Notes: generated from the letters alone by a model not told the origin. A stretch of 34,497 nt of DNA from Zoogloea sp. (GCA_009026175.1 WBTZ01000048.1:1-34497), one strand, 5' to 3'. Numbered from the stretch's first letter, positions 10,755 to 20,392 are shown. Program-made: numbers and translations.

Positions 10755-11768
10755 CTAGCGCCACACCCCCGGCCTCGGCGTGTAGCTGTCCAGCACCCGG
10801 ATGTAGGACGGGCGGGCCAGCGCGGCGGGGTCGGGCAGCTTGGCCTGGCTCATGCTGCCTTTGAGCTGGGCGACCGAGCTGTACTCCCGTTCGATCATCC
10901 ATTCGCGCATGCCCTGCAGGATCGCCGTGAGGCGCGCCGGGCCGTGCTCCAGCAGGCAGGAGGCGAGGTGCACCACGTCGGCACCGGCGAGCAGCAGCTT
11001 GAGCGCCTCCGCGTGGCTGTGCACCCCGCCGGTGGCCGCCAGGCTGATGCCGGTGTGGCCGCGCAGGATGGCGATCCAGCGGATGCGCAGCAGCGCCTCC
11101 TCGGGGGTGGACAGATGCAGGCGGTCGTCCAGGCCGAGGTTTTCCAGATCGATGTCCGGCTGGTAGAAGCGGTTGAACAAGGCCACCCCGGCGGCCCCCG
11201 CGGCTTCGAGACGCTTGACGAAGTGGGGCAGCGACGAGAAGAAGGGCGACAGCTTCATCACCACCGGGATGTCCACCACCCGGCGCAGCTCGGTGAGCAG
11301 GGCCAGGTAGCGGGCCTCCACCGCCTCGCCGCTTTCCAGGGGGTCGGCGGCCACGTGGTAGACGTTGAGTTCCAGCGCACAGGCCCCTGCCCGCTGCACT
11401 TCCCGCCCCAGGTCCACCCAGCCCGAGGGCGTCACCCCATTGAGGCTGGCGATCACCGGGATGCCCAGCCGCGCGCGGGCCCGCTGCAGGTGCTCCAGGT
11501 AGCGCTCCAGGGCCCCCTGGTAGGCCCCGTGGTCGGGCAGGAAACCGGCAGCCTCGCCGTCGTGAACGTCCGAGTGGAGCAGGAAGCGCTCGGTCATCGC
11601 GTCCTCGGCGATCAGCTCTTCCTCGTAGAGGGAGTGCAGCACCACGGCCGAAGCCCCCGCCTCCTCCAGGCGCAGCAGGGAATCCAGGTCCCTGGAGAGG
11701 GGCGAGGATGAGGGCACCAGCGGGTTCTTCAGGCGCAGGCCGAGGTAGTCGGTGGACAGGTCGATCAT
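10755..11768 (-). CDS. Dihydroorotate dehydrogenase-like FMN protein
   Basis: A 337-residue TIM-barrel flavoprotein related to class 1 dihydroorotate dehydrogenases. It has an N-terminal GLRLKNPLVPSSSPLS segment, a central ELNVYHVAADP strand in the place of the usual NxSxPN motif, and a late SLAATGGVHSHAEALK phosphate-binding region. It starts six bases after the nifJ stop, so the two are one transcription unit; this pairing with pyruvate:ferredoxin oxidoreductase recurs in other bacteria. True pyrimidine function is doubtful because of the altered active-site motif and the context. A redox role linked to NifJ is inference. The gene ends 16 bases from the convergent hybrid kinase, with a small GCCGG/CCGGC hairpin between them. 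Confidence 0.85.
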   Translation of the reverse strand: MIDLSTDYLGLRLKNPLVPSSSPLSRDLDSLLRLEEAGASAVVLHSLYEEELIAEDAMTERFLLHSDVHDGEAAGFLPDHGAYQGALERYLEHLQRARARLGIPVIASLNGVTPSGWVDLGREVQRAGACALELNVYHVAADPLESGEAVEARYLALLTELRRVVDIPVVMKLSPFFSSLPHFVKRLEAAGAAGVALFNRFYQPDIDLENLGLDDRLHLSTPEEALLRIRWIAILRGHTGISLAATGGVHSHAEALKLLLAGADVVHLASCLLEHGPARLTAILQGMREWMIEREYSSVAQLKGSMSQAKLPDPAALARPSYIRVLDSYTPRPGVWR

Positions 11769-11774
11769 GGCGGG

Positions 11775-14700
11775 CTACTCCTGTTTCGGGCTGGCCGGCG
11801 CCGCGGCGCGGGCCTGGTAGTCGCGGAAGCGCCGGTCGGCCTCTTCCTGGGCGGCGGTGGCAAGACGGGCGGCGGCCTCCGGATGGCTCCGGGCCAGCAT
11901 GGCGAAGCGGGTCTCGCTGTCCATGAACTGGCGGATCGGCAGGCTCGGCGGCGCCGAGTCCAGGCGGAAGGGGTTGGCCCCCGCCGCGGCCTGGCGCGGG
12001 TCGTGGCGCAGCAGCGGCCAGTGCCCGGTCTTCACCGCCAGCTCCTGCTGGCGCTGGTTGTAGAGCATGTCCACACCATGGGCGATGCACGGGCTGTAGG
12101 CGATGATCAGCGACGGGCCCGGATGCGCCTCGGCCTCGTGGAAGACCTTGAGGGTGTGCACGTCCTTGGCACCGTAGGCCACGGTGGCCACATACACGTG
12201 GCCGTAGTCGGCCGCCAGGCGGGCCAGGTCCTTCTTGGCAGTGGCCTTGCCGCCGGCCGAGAACTTGGCCACCGCACCCAGCGGCGTGGCCTTGGAGGTC
12301 TGGCCGCCGGTGTTGGAATACACCTCGGTATCCAGCACCAGGATGTTCACATCGTGGTCCAGGGCCAGCACGTGGTCGAGGCCGCCGTAGCCGATGTCGT
12401 AGGCCCAACCGTCGCCGCCGATGATCCACACCGAGCGGCGGATCAGCCATTCGGCGAGGGCCTCCAGCCCGGCGGCGTGGGGGTGCTCGCTGATCGCCAG
12501 CATGTCGCGCAGCAGGGCCACCCGCTCGCGCTGGGCCCGGATCCCCGCCTCCTGGCGCTGGTCGGCCTCCACCAGGGCCTGGGCCAGGTCGTTGCCGATC
12601 TCGCCGGCCAGCTCACGCACCAAGCCTCGGGCCTGGCTCATCAACTGGTCCGACGCCAGGCGCATGCCCAGGCCGAACTCGGCGTTGTCCTCGAACAGGG
12701 AGTTCGACCAGGCCGGCCCGCGCCCTGCCCCATTCACGGTGTAGGGCGTGCTCGGCAGGTTGGCGCCGTAGATCGACGAGCAGCCGGTGGCGTTGGCCAC
12801 CAGCATGCGGTCGCCGAAGAGCTGGGTGGCCAGGCGGATGTAAGGCGTCTCGCCACAGCCGGCGCAGGCACCGGAGAACTCGAAGAGCGGGTCGAGCAGC
12901 ATGGCGCCGGGCAGGGTGGCCTGCTTGAGCAGGCCGCGGTCGAACTCGGGCAGTTGCAGGAAGAAGGCGAAGTTGTCCCGCTCGGCGTCGCGCAGCGGGC
13001 CCACCGGCGCCATGTTCACCGCCCGCCGGGACAGGTTGGACTTGTCGTGGATCGGGCAGGCCTCGACGCAGTCGCCGCAGCCGGTGCAGTCCTCGGGTGC
13101 CACCTGGTAGCTGATGCGGGTGCCGGCCGGGTAGTCCTTGCTTTTCGCCGCCACGTGCTTGAAGGTCGGGGGCGCGGCCCCGGCCGCGGCGGCATCGAAG
13201 GCCCGCGCGCGGATCGCCGCATGGGGGCAGACGAACACGCACTTGCCGCACTGGGTGCACAGGTCGGCCTCCCACACCGGGATCTCCAGGGCGATGTTGC
13301 GCTTCTCGAAGCGGGCGGTGCCGGTGACGAAGCTGCCGTCCGGCGGCATCGCCGACACGGGCAGGCGATCGCCTTCGCCGCGGAACACCGGCAGGGTGAA
13401 GTCGCGCACGAAGTCCGGCACGGCGGCCTCCACGGCAGCGGCCGCAGCCGGGCCGGCATCGTCGAAGAGGCCGGGGATCTCCAGCTCATGCAGACCGGCC
13501 AGGGTCAGGCCGATGGCCTTGTGGTTCAAGTCCGCGAGCCGCTTGCTCTTCTTGCCATAGGTCTTGTCCACCGCCTGCTTGATCGCAGCCAGGGCCTCGT
13601 CCCGCGGCAGGATGCCGGAGATGGCGAAGAAGCAGGTCTGCATGATGGTGTTGATGCGCCGCCCCATGCCGGCGCTGGCCGCCACCGCGTAGGCGTCGAT
13701 GACCCACAGGCGCAGCCCCCGCGACAGGATGCCGGCGCGCATCCCGGCGGGCAGGCTGGCCCACACAGCGTGTGCCGGCTGCGGCGTGTTGAGCAGGAAG
13801 ACACCGCCCGGCGCAGCATGGGCCAGCAGGTCGTAGCGCTCGGTGAACACCGTCTGGTGGCAGGCCACGAAGCCGGCCATCCCCTCCTCCACCAGGTAGG
13901 CGGAGCGGATTCTGTCCGGCCCGAAGCGCAGGTGGGACACGGTCACCGCACCGGACTTCTTCGAGTCGTAGACAAAATAGCCCTGGGCCTGCAGGGCGGT
14001 GGATTCGCCGACGATCTTGATCGAGTTCTTGTTGGCCGACACGGTGCCATCCGCCCCCAGCCCCCAGAACACGGCGTGCTGCAGGCGGCGCGAGGCATCG
14101 GTACGGAAATGGCTGTCCCACGCCAGGGACAGGTGGGTCACGTCATCGTGGATGCCGATGGTGAAGCGGCGCCGCGGTGCAGCGGCGGCCAGCTCGTCGA
14201 ACACCGCCTTGACCATGCCCGGGGTGAATTCCTTGCTGGCCAGGCCGAAGCGGCCGCCGATCACCCGCGGCAGCGGGCGCAGGCCATCGGCGGCGGCCTC
14301 GGCGAGGGTCGCCAGCACATCCTTGTAGAGCGGCTCGCCGTCGGCGCCGGGCTCCTTGCAGCGGTCCAGCACCGCCACGCCGCGGACGCTGGCAGGCAGG
14401 GCCTGCAGCAGGGCCTCCCGCGGCCACGGGCGGAACAGGCGCAGCTTGAGCAGGCCCACCTTCTCACCGCGGCCCAGCAGGTGATCGACGGTCTCCTCCA
14501 CCGTGCCGGCGGCCGAGCCCATCACCACGATGACCCGCTCCGCGTCCGGCGCCCCCACGTAATCGGCCAGCCGGTAGTGGCGGCCGGTGAGCTGGCCGAA
14601 GCGCTCCATGGCGGCCTGCACATGGCCGGCAAAGGCATCGTGGAAGGGATTGGCCCGCTCGCGGCCCTGGAAGAACACGTCGGGGTTCTGGGCGGTGCCG

Positions 14701-15344
14701 CGCAGCACCGGGTGCTCGGGCGACAGGGCGCGGCTGCGGTGGGCATCCACCAGGCGGTCGTCGATCATCGCCCGCACGGTATCGCTGTCCACCGCCTCGA
14801 TCTTGGCGACCTCGTGGGAGGTGCGGAAACCGTCGAAGAAATGAATCACCGGGATGCGTCCGGCCAGGGTCGCGGCCTGGGCGATCAGGGCCATGTCCTG
14901 ACTCTCCTGCACCGAGTTGCTGGCCAGCAGGGCACAGCCGGTGGCCCGGCAGGCCATCACGTCGGAATGGTCGCCGAAGATCGACAGGGCGTGGGTGGCC
15001 ACGGCCCGGGCCGCCACATGCAGCACGAAGGGCGTCAGCTCGCCGGCCATCTTGTAGAGGTTGGGGATGAACAGCAGCAGGCCCTGGCTGGCCGTGAAGC
15101 TGGTCCCCAGGGCGCCGGCGGTGAGGGCACCGTGCAGGGCCCCGGCCGCGCCGGCCTCGGACTGCATCTCGATGATGCGCGGTACCGCGCCCCACAGGTT
15201 GGGCTTGCCCTGGGCGGCCCATTCGTCAGCCCACTCGCCCATGCTGGATGAGGGGGTGATGGGGTAGATGGCAATCACCTCGGCACCGAGGTAGGCCATG
15301 CGGGCGGCGGCTTCGTTGCCGTCGAGGTTGAGGTAGCGAGGCAT
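11775..15344 (-). CDS. nifJ: Pyruvate:flavodoxin/ferredoxin oxidoreductase NifJ
   Basis: Oxidises pyruvate with coenzyme A to acetyl-CoA and CO2, passing low-potential electrons to flavodoxin or ferredoxin and so potentially to nitrogenase. It is a single 1189-residue chain of normal length. An N-terminal YPITPSSSMGEWADEW substrate/TPP domain is followed by two [4Fe-4S] motifs, CTQCGKCVFVC (near 696) and CTGCGDCVEAC (near 752). Near 825 lies CAGCGE with a later ATGCSS, then the TPP site GGDGWAYDIGYGG (near 977), and a late cysteine in YSPCIAHG completes the proximal cluster. The ATG at 15344 has a GGGAG Shine-Dalgarno and matches the family N-terminus; the open frame upstream to 16232 is chance. 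The 167-base upstream gap has no correctly spaced sigma-54 site. Confidence 0.96.
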   Translation of the reverse strand: MPRYLNLDGNEAAARMAYLGAEVIAIYPITPSSSMGEWADEWAAQGKPNLWGAVPRIIEMQSEAGAAGALHGALTAGALGTSFTASQGLLLFIPNLYKMAGELTPFVLHVAARAVATHALSIFGDHSDVMACRATGCALLASNSVQESQDMALIAQAATLAGRIPVIHFFDGFRTSHEVAKIEAVDSDTVRAMIDDRLVDAHRSRALSPEHPVLRGTAQNPDVFFQGRERANPFHDAFAGHVQAAMERFGQLTGRHYRLADYVGAPDAERVIVVMGSAAGTVEETVDHLLGRGEKVGLLKLRLFRPWPREALLQALPASVRGVAVLDRCKEPGADGEPLYKDVLATLAEAAADGLRPLPRVIGGRFGLASKEFTPGMVKAVFDELAAAAPRRRFTIGIHDDVTHLSLAWDSHFRTDASRRLQHAVFWGLGADGTVSANKNSIKIVGESTALQAQGYFVYDSKKSGAVTVSHLRFGPDRIRSAYLVEEGMAGFVACHQTVFTERYDLLAHAAPGGVFLLNTPQPAHAVWASLPAGMRAGILSRGLRLWVIDAYAVAASAGMGRRINTIMQTCFFAISGILPRDEALAAIKQAVDKTYGKKSKRLADLNHKAIGLTLAGLHELEIPGLFDDAGPAAAAAVEAAVPDFVRDFTLPVFRGEGDRLPVSAMPPDGSFVTGTARFEKRNIALEIPVWEADLCTQCGKCVFVCPHAAIRARAFDAAAAGAAPPTFKHVAAKSKDYPAGTRISYQVAPEDCTGCGDCVEACPIHDKSNLSRRAVNMAPVGPLRDAERDNFAFFLQLPEFDRGLLKQATLPGAMLLDPLFEFSGACAGCGETPYIRLATQLFGDRMLVANATGCSSIYGANLPSTPYTVNGAGRGPAWSNSLFEDNAEFGLGMRLASDQLMSQARGLVRELAGEIGNDLAQALVEADQRQEAGIRAQRERVALLRDMLAISEHPHAAGLEALAEWLIRRSVWIIGGDGWAYDIGYGGLDHVLALDHDVNILVLDTEVYSNTGGQTSKATPLGAVAKFSAGGKATAKKDLARLAADYGHVYVATVAYGAKDVHTLKVFHEAEAHPGPSLIIAYSPCIAHGVDMLYNQRQQELAVKTGHWPLLRHDPRQAAAGANPFRLDSAPPSLPIRQFMDSETRFAMLARSHPEAAARLATAAQEEADRRFRDYQARAAAPASPKQE

Positions 15345-15511
15345 CGCGGCTCCCTGCAGGAAGATTCTGTCTGCGTATCCCGCCAGCCCCGCTTGTTGGC
15401 GCGGGTCGCTGCGGCGCAGCATCCGACTGCATGGTAAGTCCGCCCTGCCCCTCCCGCCGTTGATCTGGCGCAAACCCGCGCGCCATGGGGCGCCCGGAGC
15501 TGCCGGGCCCC

Positions 15512-16210
15512 TCAGCGCTCCGGCAGCAGGGCCGGGTGGGCTGCGCCGCGGAAATCCTGCGGCGCCGGCTGCCCGCGCGCGGCAGCCTTGTCGCTGGCCG
15601 CCTGGTGCTGCATGTCGGCGGGGAAGAAGCTCACCGCCTTGCCGGCCCCGCGGGCCGCCAGCAGCTCGTCGCGGGCGATCTCGCCACCGCCGATGCCGAC
15701 CAGGCTGTCGCTCACCCCGACCAGGGCCGCCGAGGTGGGTGCCAGTCCGCCGCCCGGGAGGCGCCCGCCCCAGGTGGTGTCGGGGATGTAGAACACCCGG
15801 TCCACCCAGGGCGACAGGGGCACGGCCTCGTCCCGGGCCAGGGACGAGACAATCCCCAGGGTGATGAAGCCGCGCCGGCGGGCCAGCGCATAGACCGCGC
15901 CGATGCCCTCGGCGGTGGCCCCTGCGGCGACCACCGTGCGGACCGGGTCCAAGCCGTCCAGCACCCGCCCGGCAATCGCCAGCATGGCCTCCGGATCTTC
16001 GTAGCCGGCCCCCGAATAACCGACGAAGCTCAGCACCTGGCGGCCCTGCTGCCGCACCCAGGCGCGCAATGCCGCCTCGCCCTCGTCGGCTTGCGACGGG
16101 CTGGCCGCGCCGGCGGACAGGGGCATCACGCTGCACAGGGCCAGGAAAAAAGGGCGCAGGCAAAGGGGGCCGCAGCCGGGAAACAGGAAGAATGGGAAGG
16201 TCTTGCGCAC
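15512..16210 (-). CDS. Exported small Rossmann-like protein of unknown function
   Basis: I do not recognise a named family. The 232-residue product starts with a probable signal peptide (basic MRK, then a hydrophobic stretch to about residue 36 ending AGAAS). A compact alpha/beta domain follows, with VLSFVGYSGAGYEDPE, a helix-rich TAEGIGAVYALARRRG segment and VGIGGGEIARDELLAARG. The last stretch recalls the glycine-rich phosphate loop of SLOG/lysine-decarboxylase-like nucleotide-binding proteins, but this resemblance is by eye only. The tail is low-complexity. The start is a GTG with GGAG upstream. It is on the nifJ strand, 167 bases upstream, so it may be co-transcribed. An exported nucleotide-binding-like fold would be unusual. 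Confidence 0.65.
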   Translation of the reverse strand: MRKTFPFFLFPGCGPLCLRPFFLALCSVMPLSAGAASPSQADEGEAALRAWVRQQGRQVLSFVGYSGAGYEDPEAMLAIAGRVLDGLDPVRTVVAAGATAEGIGAVYALARRRGFITLGIVSSLARDEAVPLSPWVDRVFYIPDTTWGGRLPGGGLAPTSAALVGVSDSLVGIGGGEIARDELLAARGAGKAVSFFPADMQHQAASDKAAARGQPAPQDFRGAAHPALLPER

Positions 16211-16342
16211 GCTCGCTCTCCGCTACATACATTACGCCGGCATCTTAGCAAGGCCCGCGGTGGATTTCGGTATGCCCTGATTGACCCGCCGGGGATAGGC
16301 CCCTAGGCTCGAAACCCGTTCCCGCGCATTGCAGGCCTCACC

Positions 16343-16849
16343 ATGTCCGCCCCCAGCCGCAAGACCCTGCTGATCGTCTATCAATCCACCACCGGCGCCA
16401 CCGAGCAGATGGCCAGCGCCGTGGCCGCCGCCGCCCGTGCCGGGGACGAGGTGGACGTGCGCCTGCTGCGCGCCACCGAAGCCGGTGCGGCCGATCTGCT
16501 GGCCGCCGACGGCTATGTCTTCGCCACCCCGGAGAATCTGGCCGCCATCGCCGGTCTGATGAAGGATTTCTTCGATCGCAGTTACTATGGCGCCCTCGAC
16601 CGGATCAACGGCCGCCCCTATGCCGCGCTGATCTGCGCAGGCAGCGACGGCAGCAATGCCGCCCGTCAGGTCGCGCGCATCGCCACCGGCTGGCGCCTGC
16701 GCGAGATCGCCCCGCCACTCATCGTATGCACCCGTGCCCAGACCCCGGAGGCCATCCTGGCACCCAAGGTGGTGCCACCGGAGGATCTGGCCCGGGGCGC
16801 GGAACTGGGCGCGGCCTTCGCCGCCGGGCTGGCGATGGGGGCGTTTTGA
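16343..16849 (+). CDS. Flavodoxin-fold (FMN-binding) protein
   Basis: A 168-residue protein with the flavodoxin/NADPH-dependent FMN reductase fold. The FMN phosphate loop STTGATEQMA is at residues 15-24. An ATPENLAAIAGLMKDFFDR segment near residue 62, typical of the flavodoxin_2/NAD(P)H:quinone reductase group, is followed by YAALICAGSDGSNA. It is somewhat short and lacks the acidic surface-loop pattern of NifF-type flavodoxins, so a role as NifJ partner is possible but not shown. It is transcribed divergently from the exported protein gene; the ATG follows a C-rich leader with a poor Shine-Dalgarno. Confidence 0.8.
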   Translation: MSAPSRKTLLIVYQSTTGATEQMASAVAAAARAGDEVDVRLLRATEAGAADLLAADGYVFATPENLAAIAGLMKDFFDRSYYGALDRINGRPYAALICAGSDGSNAARQVARIATGWRLREIAPPLIVCTRAQTPEAILAPKVVPPEDLARGAELGAAFAAGLAMGAF

Positions 16850-16953
16850 GGCGCCGCGCAGCGGCATACCCCGATAAAATTTCACACTCGGCCGAACCCC
16901 CCCCGGCCAGCCGCGTCGAACCTGCTGAACAACCCTGACCGAATGCCTCCCTC

Positions 16954-18657
16954 ATGCATCACAACGTTTCCCTGATTGCCCTCATCGCCGCCGGCTTCGG
17001 CCTTGCCATGGTCCTTGGCGTCATCGCCTCGCGCCTGCGCATGCCGCCGCTGGTGGGCTACCTGCTCGCCGGTGTGGCCATCGGCCCCGGCACCCCCGGT
17101 TTTGTCGCCGACGTGTCCCTGGCGGCCCAGCTGGCGGAGATCGGAGTGATGCTGCTGATGTTCGGGGTGGGGCTGCACTTCTCGCTGGGCGACCTGCTGG
17201 CGGTGCGCAAGATCGCCGTACCCGGCGCCGTGGTGCAGATTGCCGTGGCCACCATACTCGGTGCGGGCACAGCCCTGTGGTGGGGCTGGCCGCTGGGTGA
17301 GGCGGTGGTCTTCGGCCTGGCCCTGTCGGTGGCGAGCACGGTCGTGCTGCTGCGCGCCCTGGAAGCCAAGGGTCTGCTGGACTCCACCAACGGCCGCATC
17401 GCGGTGGGATGGCTGGTGGTGGAGGACCTCGCCATGGTCCTGGTGCTGGTCCTGCTGCCCGCCCTGGCGCCCCTGATGGGTGGTGGCGAGGCTCAGCCCG
17501 CCGCGGACTTCAAGGCGCTGGCCCTCACCGTCGGCCTGACCCTGGCCAAGGTTTCGGCCTTCATCGCCCTGATGCTGGTGGTCGGGCGCAGGGCCTTCCC
17601 GCGCATCCTGTGGCTGGTGGCCCGGACGGGCTCGCGGGAGCTGTTCACCCTGTGCGTGATCTCCGCGGCGGTTGGCGTGGCCTACGCTTCGGCGGTGCTC
17701 TTCGACGTCTCCTTCGCACTGGGGGCCTTCTTCGCCGGCATGATGATGCGCGAGTCGGAGTTCAGCCACCGTGCGGCGGAGGACTCCCTGCCCCTGCGGG
17801 ATGCGTTTTCAGTGCTGTTCTTCGTCTCGGTGGGCATGCTCTTCGACCCCCGCGTGCTGATGGAGGAGCCGTTCAAGGTGCTGGCCGTGGTGGGCATCAT
17901 CCTGGTCGGCAAGACCGTGGCGGCGATCGCCCTGGTGCTGGCCTTCCGCTACCCCCTCAACACGGCCCTGACGGTGGGTGCCAGCCTGGCCCAGATCGGC
18001 GAGTTCTCCTTCATCCTGGCCAGCCTGGGGATGACGCTCGGCCTGATGAGCATGGAAGGGCAGAACCTGATTCTCGCCGGCGCCCTGATTTCCATCGCCC
18101 TCAATTCCGCCCTTTTCGCCACCATCGGCCCCGCCCAGGCGTGGGCCCGGGCGCGCTCCGCGTGGGCCCGCAAGCTCGACCTGCGGGACGACCCGCTGGC
18201 CGCCCTGCCGATGACCACCGACCGCAAGATGCTCTCCAACCAGGTCGTGCTGGTGGGCTACGGTCGTGTCGGCCGGCATGTGGCGGCCACCCTCGATCGG
18301 GAACGCATCCACTACGTGGTGGCGGACAGCAACCGGGAGGTGGTGGAGGCCCTGCGCAAGCGCGGCAAGGCCGCCGTGACGGGCGACGCCTCCGACCCGA
18401 TCGTGCTGGTCCAGGCCCACATCACCAAGGCCGCCATGCTGGTGGTGACCATCCCCGACCCACTGGCCTGTCGCAAGATGGTGGACATCGCCCGCAAGCT
18501 CAACCCTGACATCGCCACCGTGCTGCGGGCCGAGTCCGAAGAGGGCGCCATGCTGCTGCGCAAGGAAAAGCTCGGCGAGGTCTTCGTGGCCGAGCAGGAG
18601 CTGGCCTTCAGCATGGCCCGCTATGTGGAGAGCCAGATGCGGGTGCCCGCCCACTGA
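16954..18657 (+). CDS. ybaL: YbaL/Kef-type monovalent cation:proton antiporter (CPA2)
   Basis: A 567-residue inner-membrane antiporter. The N-terminal about 385 residues form roughly a dozen hydrophobic segments of the Na+/H+ exchanger (CPA2) fold. The early RLRMPPLVGYLLAGVAIGPG motif, a GVGLHFSLGDL segment and VEDLAMV match the E. coli YbaL pattern closely. A cytosolic TrkA-N/RCK nucleotide-binding domain follows from about residue 429, with VLVGYGRVGRHVA, and continues to the C-terminus. Likely work is K+ or Na+ efflux coupled to proton entry, gated by NAD(H) or another nucleotide. It converges on the chemotaxis receptor gene. The 104 bases before it contain a C8 run at 16897-16904 and a lone -10-like TAAAAT at 16875-16880. 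Confidence 0.93.
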   Translation: MHHNVSLIALIAAGFGLAMVLGVIASRLRMPPLVGYLLAGVAIGPGTPGFVADVSLAAQLAEIGVMLLMFGVGLHFSLGDLLAVRKIAVPGAVVQIAVATILGAGTALWWGWPLGEAVVFGLALSVASTVVLLRALEAKGLLDSTNGRIAVGWLVVEDLAMVLVLVLLPALAPLMGGGEAQPAADFKALALTVGLTLAKVSAFIALMLVVGRRAFPRILWLVARTGSRELFTLCVISAAVGVAYASAVLFDVSFALGAFFAGMMMRESEFSHRAAEDSLPLRDAFSVLFFVSVGMLFDPRVLMEEPFKVLAVVGIILVGKTVAAIALVLAFRYPLNTALTVGASLAQIGEFSFILASLGMTLGLMSMEGQNLILAGALISIALNSALFATIGPAQAWARARSAWARKLDLRDDPLAALPMTTDRKMLSNQVVLVGYGRVGRHVAATLDRERIHYVVADSNREVVEALRKRGKAAVTGDASDPIVLVQAHITKAAMLVVTIPDPLACRKMVDIARKLNPDIATVLRAESEEGAMLLRKEKLGEVFVAEQELAFSMARYVESQMRVPAH

Positions 18658-18690
18658 GCGCCGGACCGGAGGGAGCTGCAGAGCGGGGGC

Positions 18691-20352
18691 TCAGCCGTTC
18701 AGCATCTCCGGCGGGAAGCCCGTCCGCAGGGCGCCCCAATGGCGGCCGCCGATGCGGATCGGCACCGAGATCTCGCACAGGCATTCGCCGGTGTCGCGCA
18801 TGTAGGTCTGCAGCAGGAAGCTCTGCTGGTTGCGGGCACTGCGCAGCCCGGCCGGGTCGTCGAAGATGCGCTTGTCGCGGCTCGTCACCAGATCCTTGGC
18901 CCGGTCGCCGGTAGGCGGCAGCGAGAAGCGGCGCATGTGGGTGGGCATGTAGCCCCGGTTGTCGCAGGCACAGCAAAGGGTCACGCCCTGGGCGTGGCGG
19001 GTGATGTGCTCGAAGATCTCCTGCAGATCCTTTTCAACCGCCTGGTCGTAGCCGGTGTGATATTTCTTCGGGTCCGTGCCGGGGATCAGGCGGTAGTTCT
19101 GGTCGAAAAAGTCCAGCCCCTTGGCGGCCTGGGCCTCGAGGTAGCCGGTCAGCTCGGCCGCCACGTCGAGGCAGCCATCCAGAATGCGGTCGAAGGTGCT
19201 GCCGTCGATACGGAAGCGCGAGCCGAGTTCGTGGAGTCTCTCGGTATGGTCGCGCAGGCTGTTGGCCGCCCGCTCCGACTCCGACATCTGCACGCTGACC
19301 TGTTCGCTGAGCCGGCGGATACGCTCGGTTTCGGCATACGCCTGCTCGTTGGTGTCACGGATATGCAGCACCGCATCCGCCACCTGCTGCAACGCTTGCC
19401 CGGACTGCTCCAGCTCGCCGACCATCTCGCCGAAGTCGCTGGCGGAGCGGGCCACCGCCTCCGCGGCGGCAGACGAGTCGGCCTGGATGCGGACCATGTG
19501 GCTCTGGGTGTCAGCGACCAGCTCGAGCATGGTGCCGGTGCTGGCCGAAATGGTCTGGGTGGCCTGCTTGACCTTCTCGGCCAGCTTGCGCACCTCGTCG
19601 GCCACCACCGCGAAACCGCGCCCGGCCTCACCGGCGCGGGCGGCCTCGATGGCCGCGTTGAGGGCCAGCAGGTTGGTCTGGTCGGAGATCTCGTTGATCA
19701 GCTGGCCGATGTCACGCACCTGCCGGGAGTGCTCGCTCAACTCGCCGACGGTGCTGGAGAATCCCTGGAAATCCCCGGTGATGCGCCGGATGATGTCCAC
19801 CACCGACTGCAGGTCGGCCTGGGAACGCTTCACCGAGGCGAGGTTCTGGTCGGTGCTCTGGTGGATGCTGACGGCGTTGCCGGCGACCTGCTCCACCGAG
19901 CCCCGGGCGTCACGGCTGGCCTCGAACAGGACCACCGCGGTCTTGTGCTGCTCGTCGGCCATCTGGGCCGTCTGATGCACGGCCCGGGCCAGGCGGGCGC
20001 TGTCGAGGGCGGCCGAATTGCCCACCTGGCGCAGATCGCCCACCAGCCCACGGGCCTGGCCACGCAGGGCCTCGCCCAGGGAGGCGACACGGGCCGGCGT
20101 CCACGACTGGGCCAGGTCGATGCGCTGTCCGCCGATGGGCTCCGCCACCACGGCCACGCCGGCATCCTGGCGGCGGATGGCCCACCAGTGCCAGAGCAGC
20201 AGTGCGCCGGACAAGACTGTCAGGGCGCTGACAGCCATGCCCGGGAAGGAACCCGCCCCACCGAACAGCTGGAGCGCCAGGGCGATGGCAAGGAACAGGA
20301 TCGAGGCGAGCACGGGCCCCGATGAGACTGGCGGAGTAACACCTTCGGACAT
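18691..20352 (-). CDS. Methyl-accepting chemotaxis protein with C-terminal sensor domain
   Basis: A 553-residue receptor. Two transmembrane helices (about 13-30 and 37-57) are joined by only a few residues, so there is no periplasmic ligand domain. The signalling coiled coil holds the conserved hairpin tip ([16 protein letters not shown], then [14 protein letters not shown]). After it, about residues 400-553 form an extra domain with [27 protein letters not shown] and the late [14 protein letters not shown] and GRHWGALR motifs. This is the C-terminal Cache/PAS-like sensor seen in some proteobacterial receptors. It also contains a CCAC cysteine cluster, which suggests metal, heme or redox sensing (inference). 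The ATG at 20352 has GAGG eight bases upstream, and a sigma-28-like promoter precedes it. Confidence 0.9.
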   Translation of the reverse strand: MSEGVTPPVSSGPVLASILFLAIALALQLFGGAGSFPGMAVSALTVLSGALLLWHWWAIRRQDAGVAVVAEPIGGQRIDLAQSWTPARVASLGEALRGQARGLVGDLRQVGNSAALDSARLARAVHQTAQMADEQHKTAVVLFEASRDARGSVEQVAGNAVSIHQSTDQNLASVKRSQADLQSVVDIIRRITGDFQGFSSTVGELSEHSRQVRDIGQLINEISDQTNLLALNAAIEAARAGEAGRGFAVVADEVRKLAEKVKQATQTISASTGTMLELVADTQSHMVRIQADSSAAAEAVARSASDFGEMVGELEQSGQALQQVADAVLHIRDTNEQAYAETERIRRLSEQVSVQMSESERAANSLRDHTERLHELGSRFRIDGSTFDRILDGCLDVAAELTGYLEAQAAKGLDFFDQNYRLIPGTDPKKYHTGYDQAVEKDLQEIFEHITRHAQGVTLCCACDNRGYMPTHMRRFSLPPTGDRAKDLVTSRDKRIFDDPAGLRSARNQQSFLLQTYMRDTGECLCEISVPIRIGGRHWGALRTGFPPEMLNG

Positions 20353-20392
20353 GGATAGAACCTCTGGATCAGCCAATAAAATGGTCCGATCA

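Noticed and set aside
11883-15251. A 1122-codon open frame on the plus strand opposite nifJ
   Set aside because: It is exactly antisense to nifJ, is rich in Gly, Gln, His and Arg, and has no domain. Long antisense frames are expected in GC-rich DNA with strong codon bias.
15469-15485. Sigma-54-like element upstream of nifJ (TGGCGCG, spacer, TTGCG)
   Set aside because: The distance between GG and GC is 11 rather than the nearly invariant 10 bases, so it is probably not functional.
15345-16232. Possible 296-residue N-terminal extension of NifJ
   Set aside because: The extension overlaps another same-strand gene in a different frame. The ATG at 15344 has a Shine-Dalgarno and begins with the conserved NifJ N-terminus.
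16261-16275. GG-N10-GC element upstream of the flavodoxin-fold gene
   Set aside because: Only the invariant dinucleotides and little else match the sigma-54 consensus. Such matches are frequent by chance in this composition.
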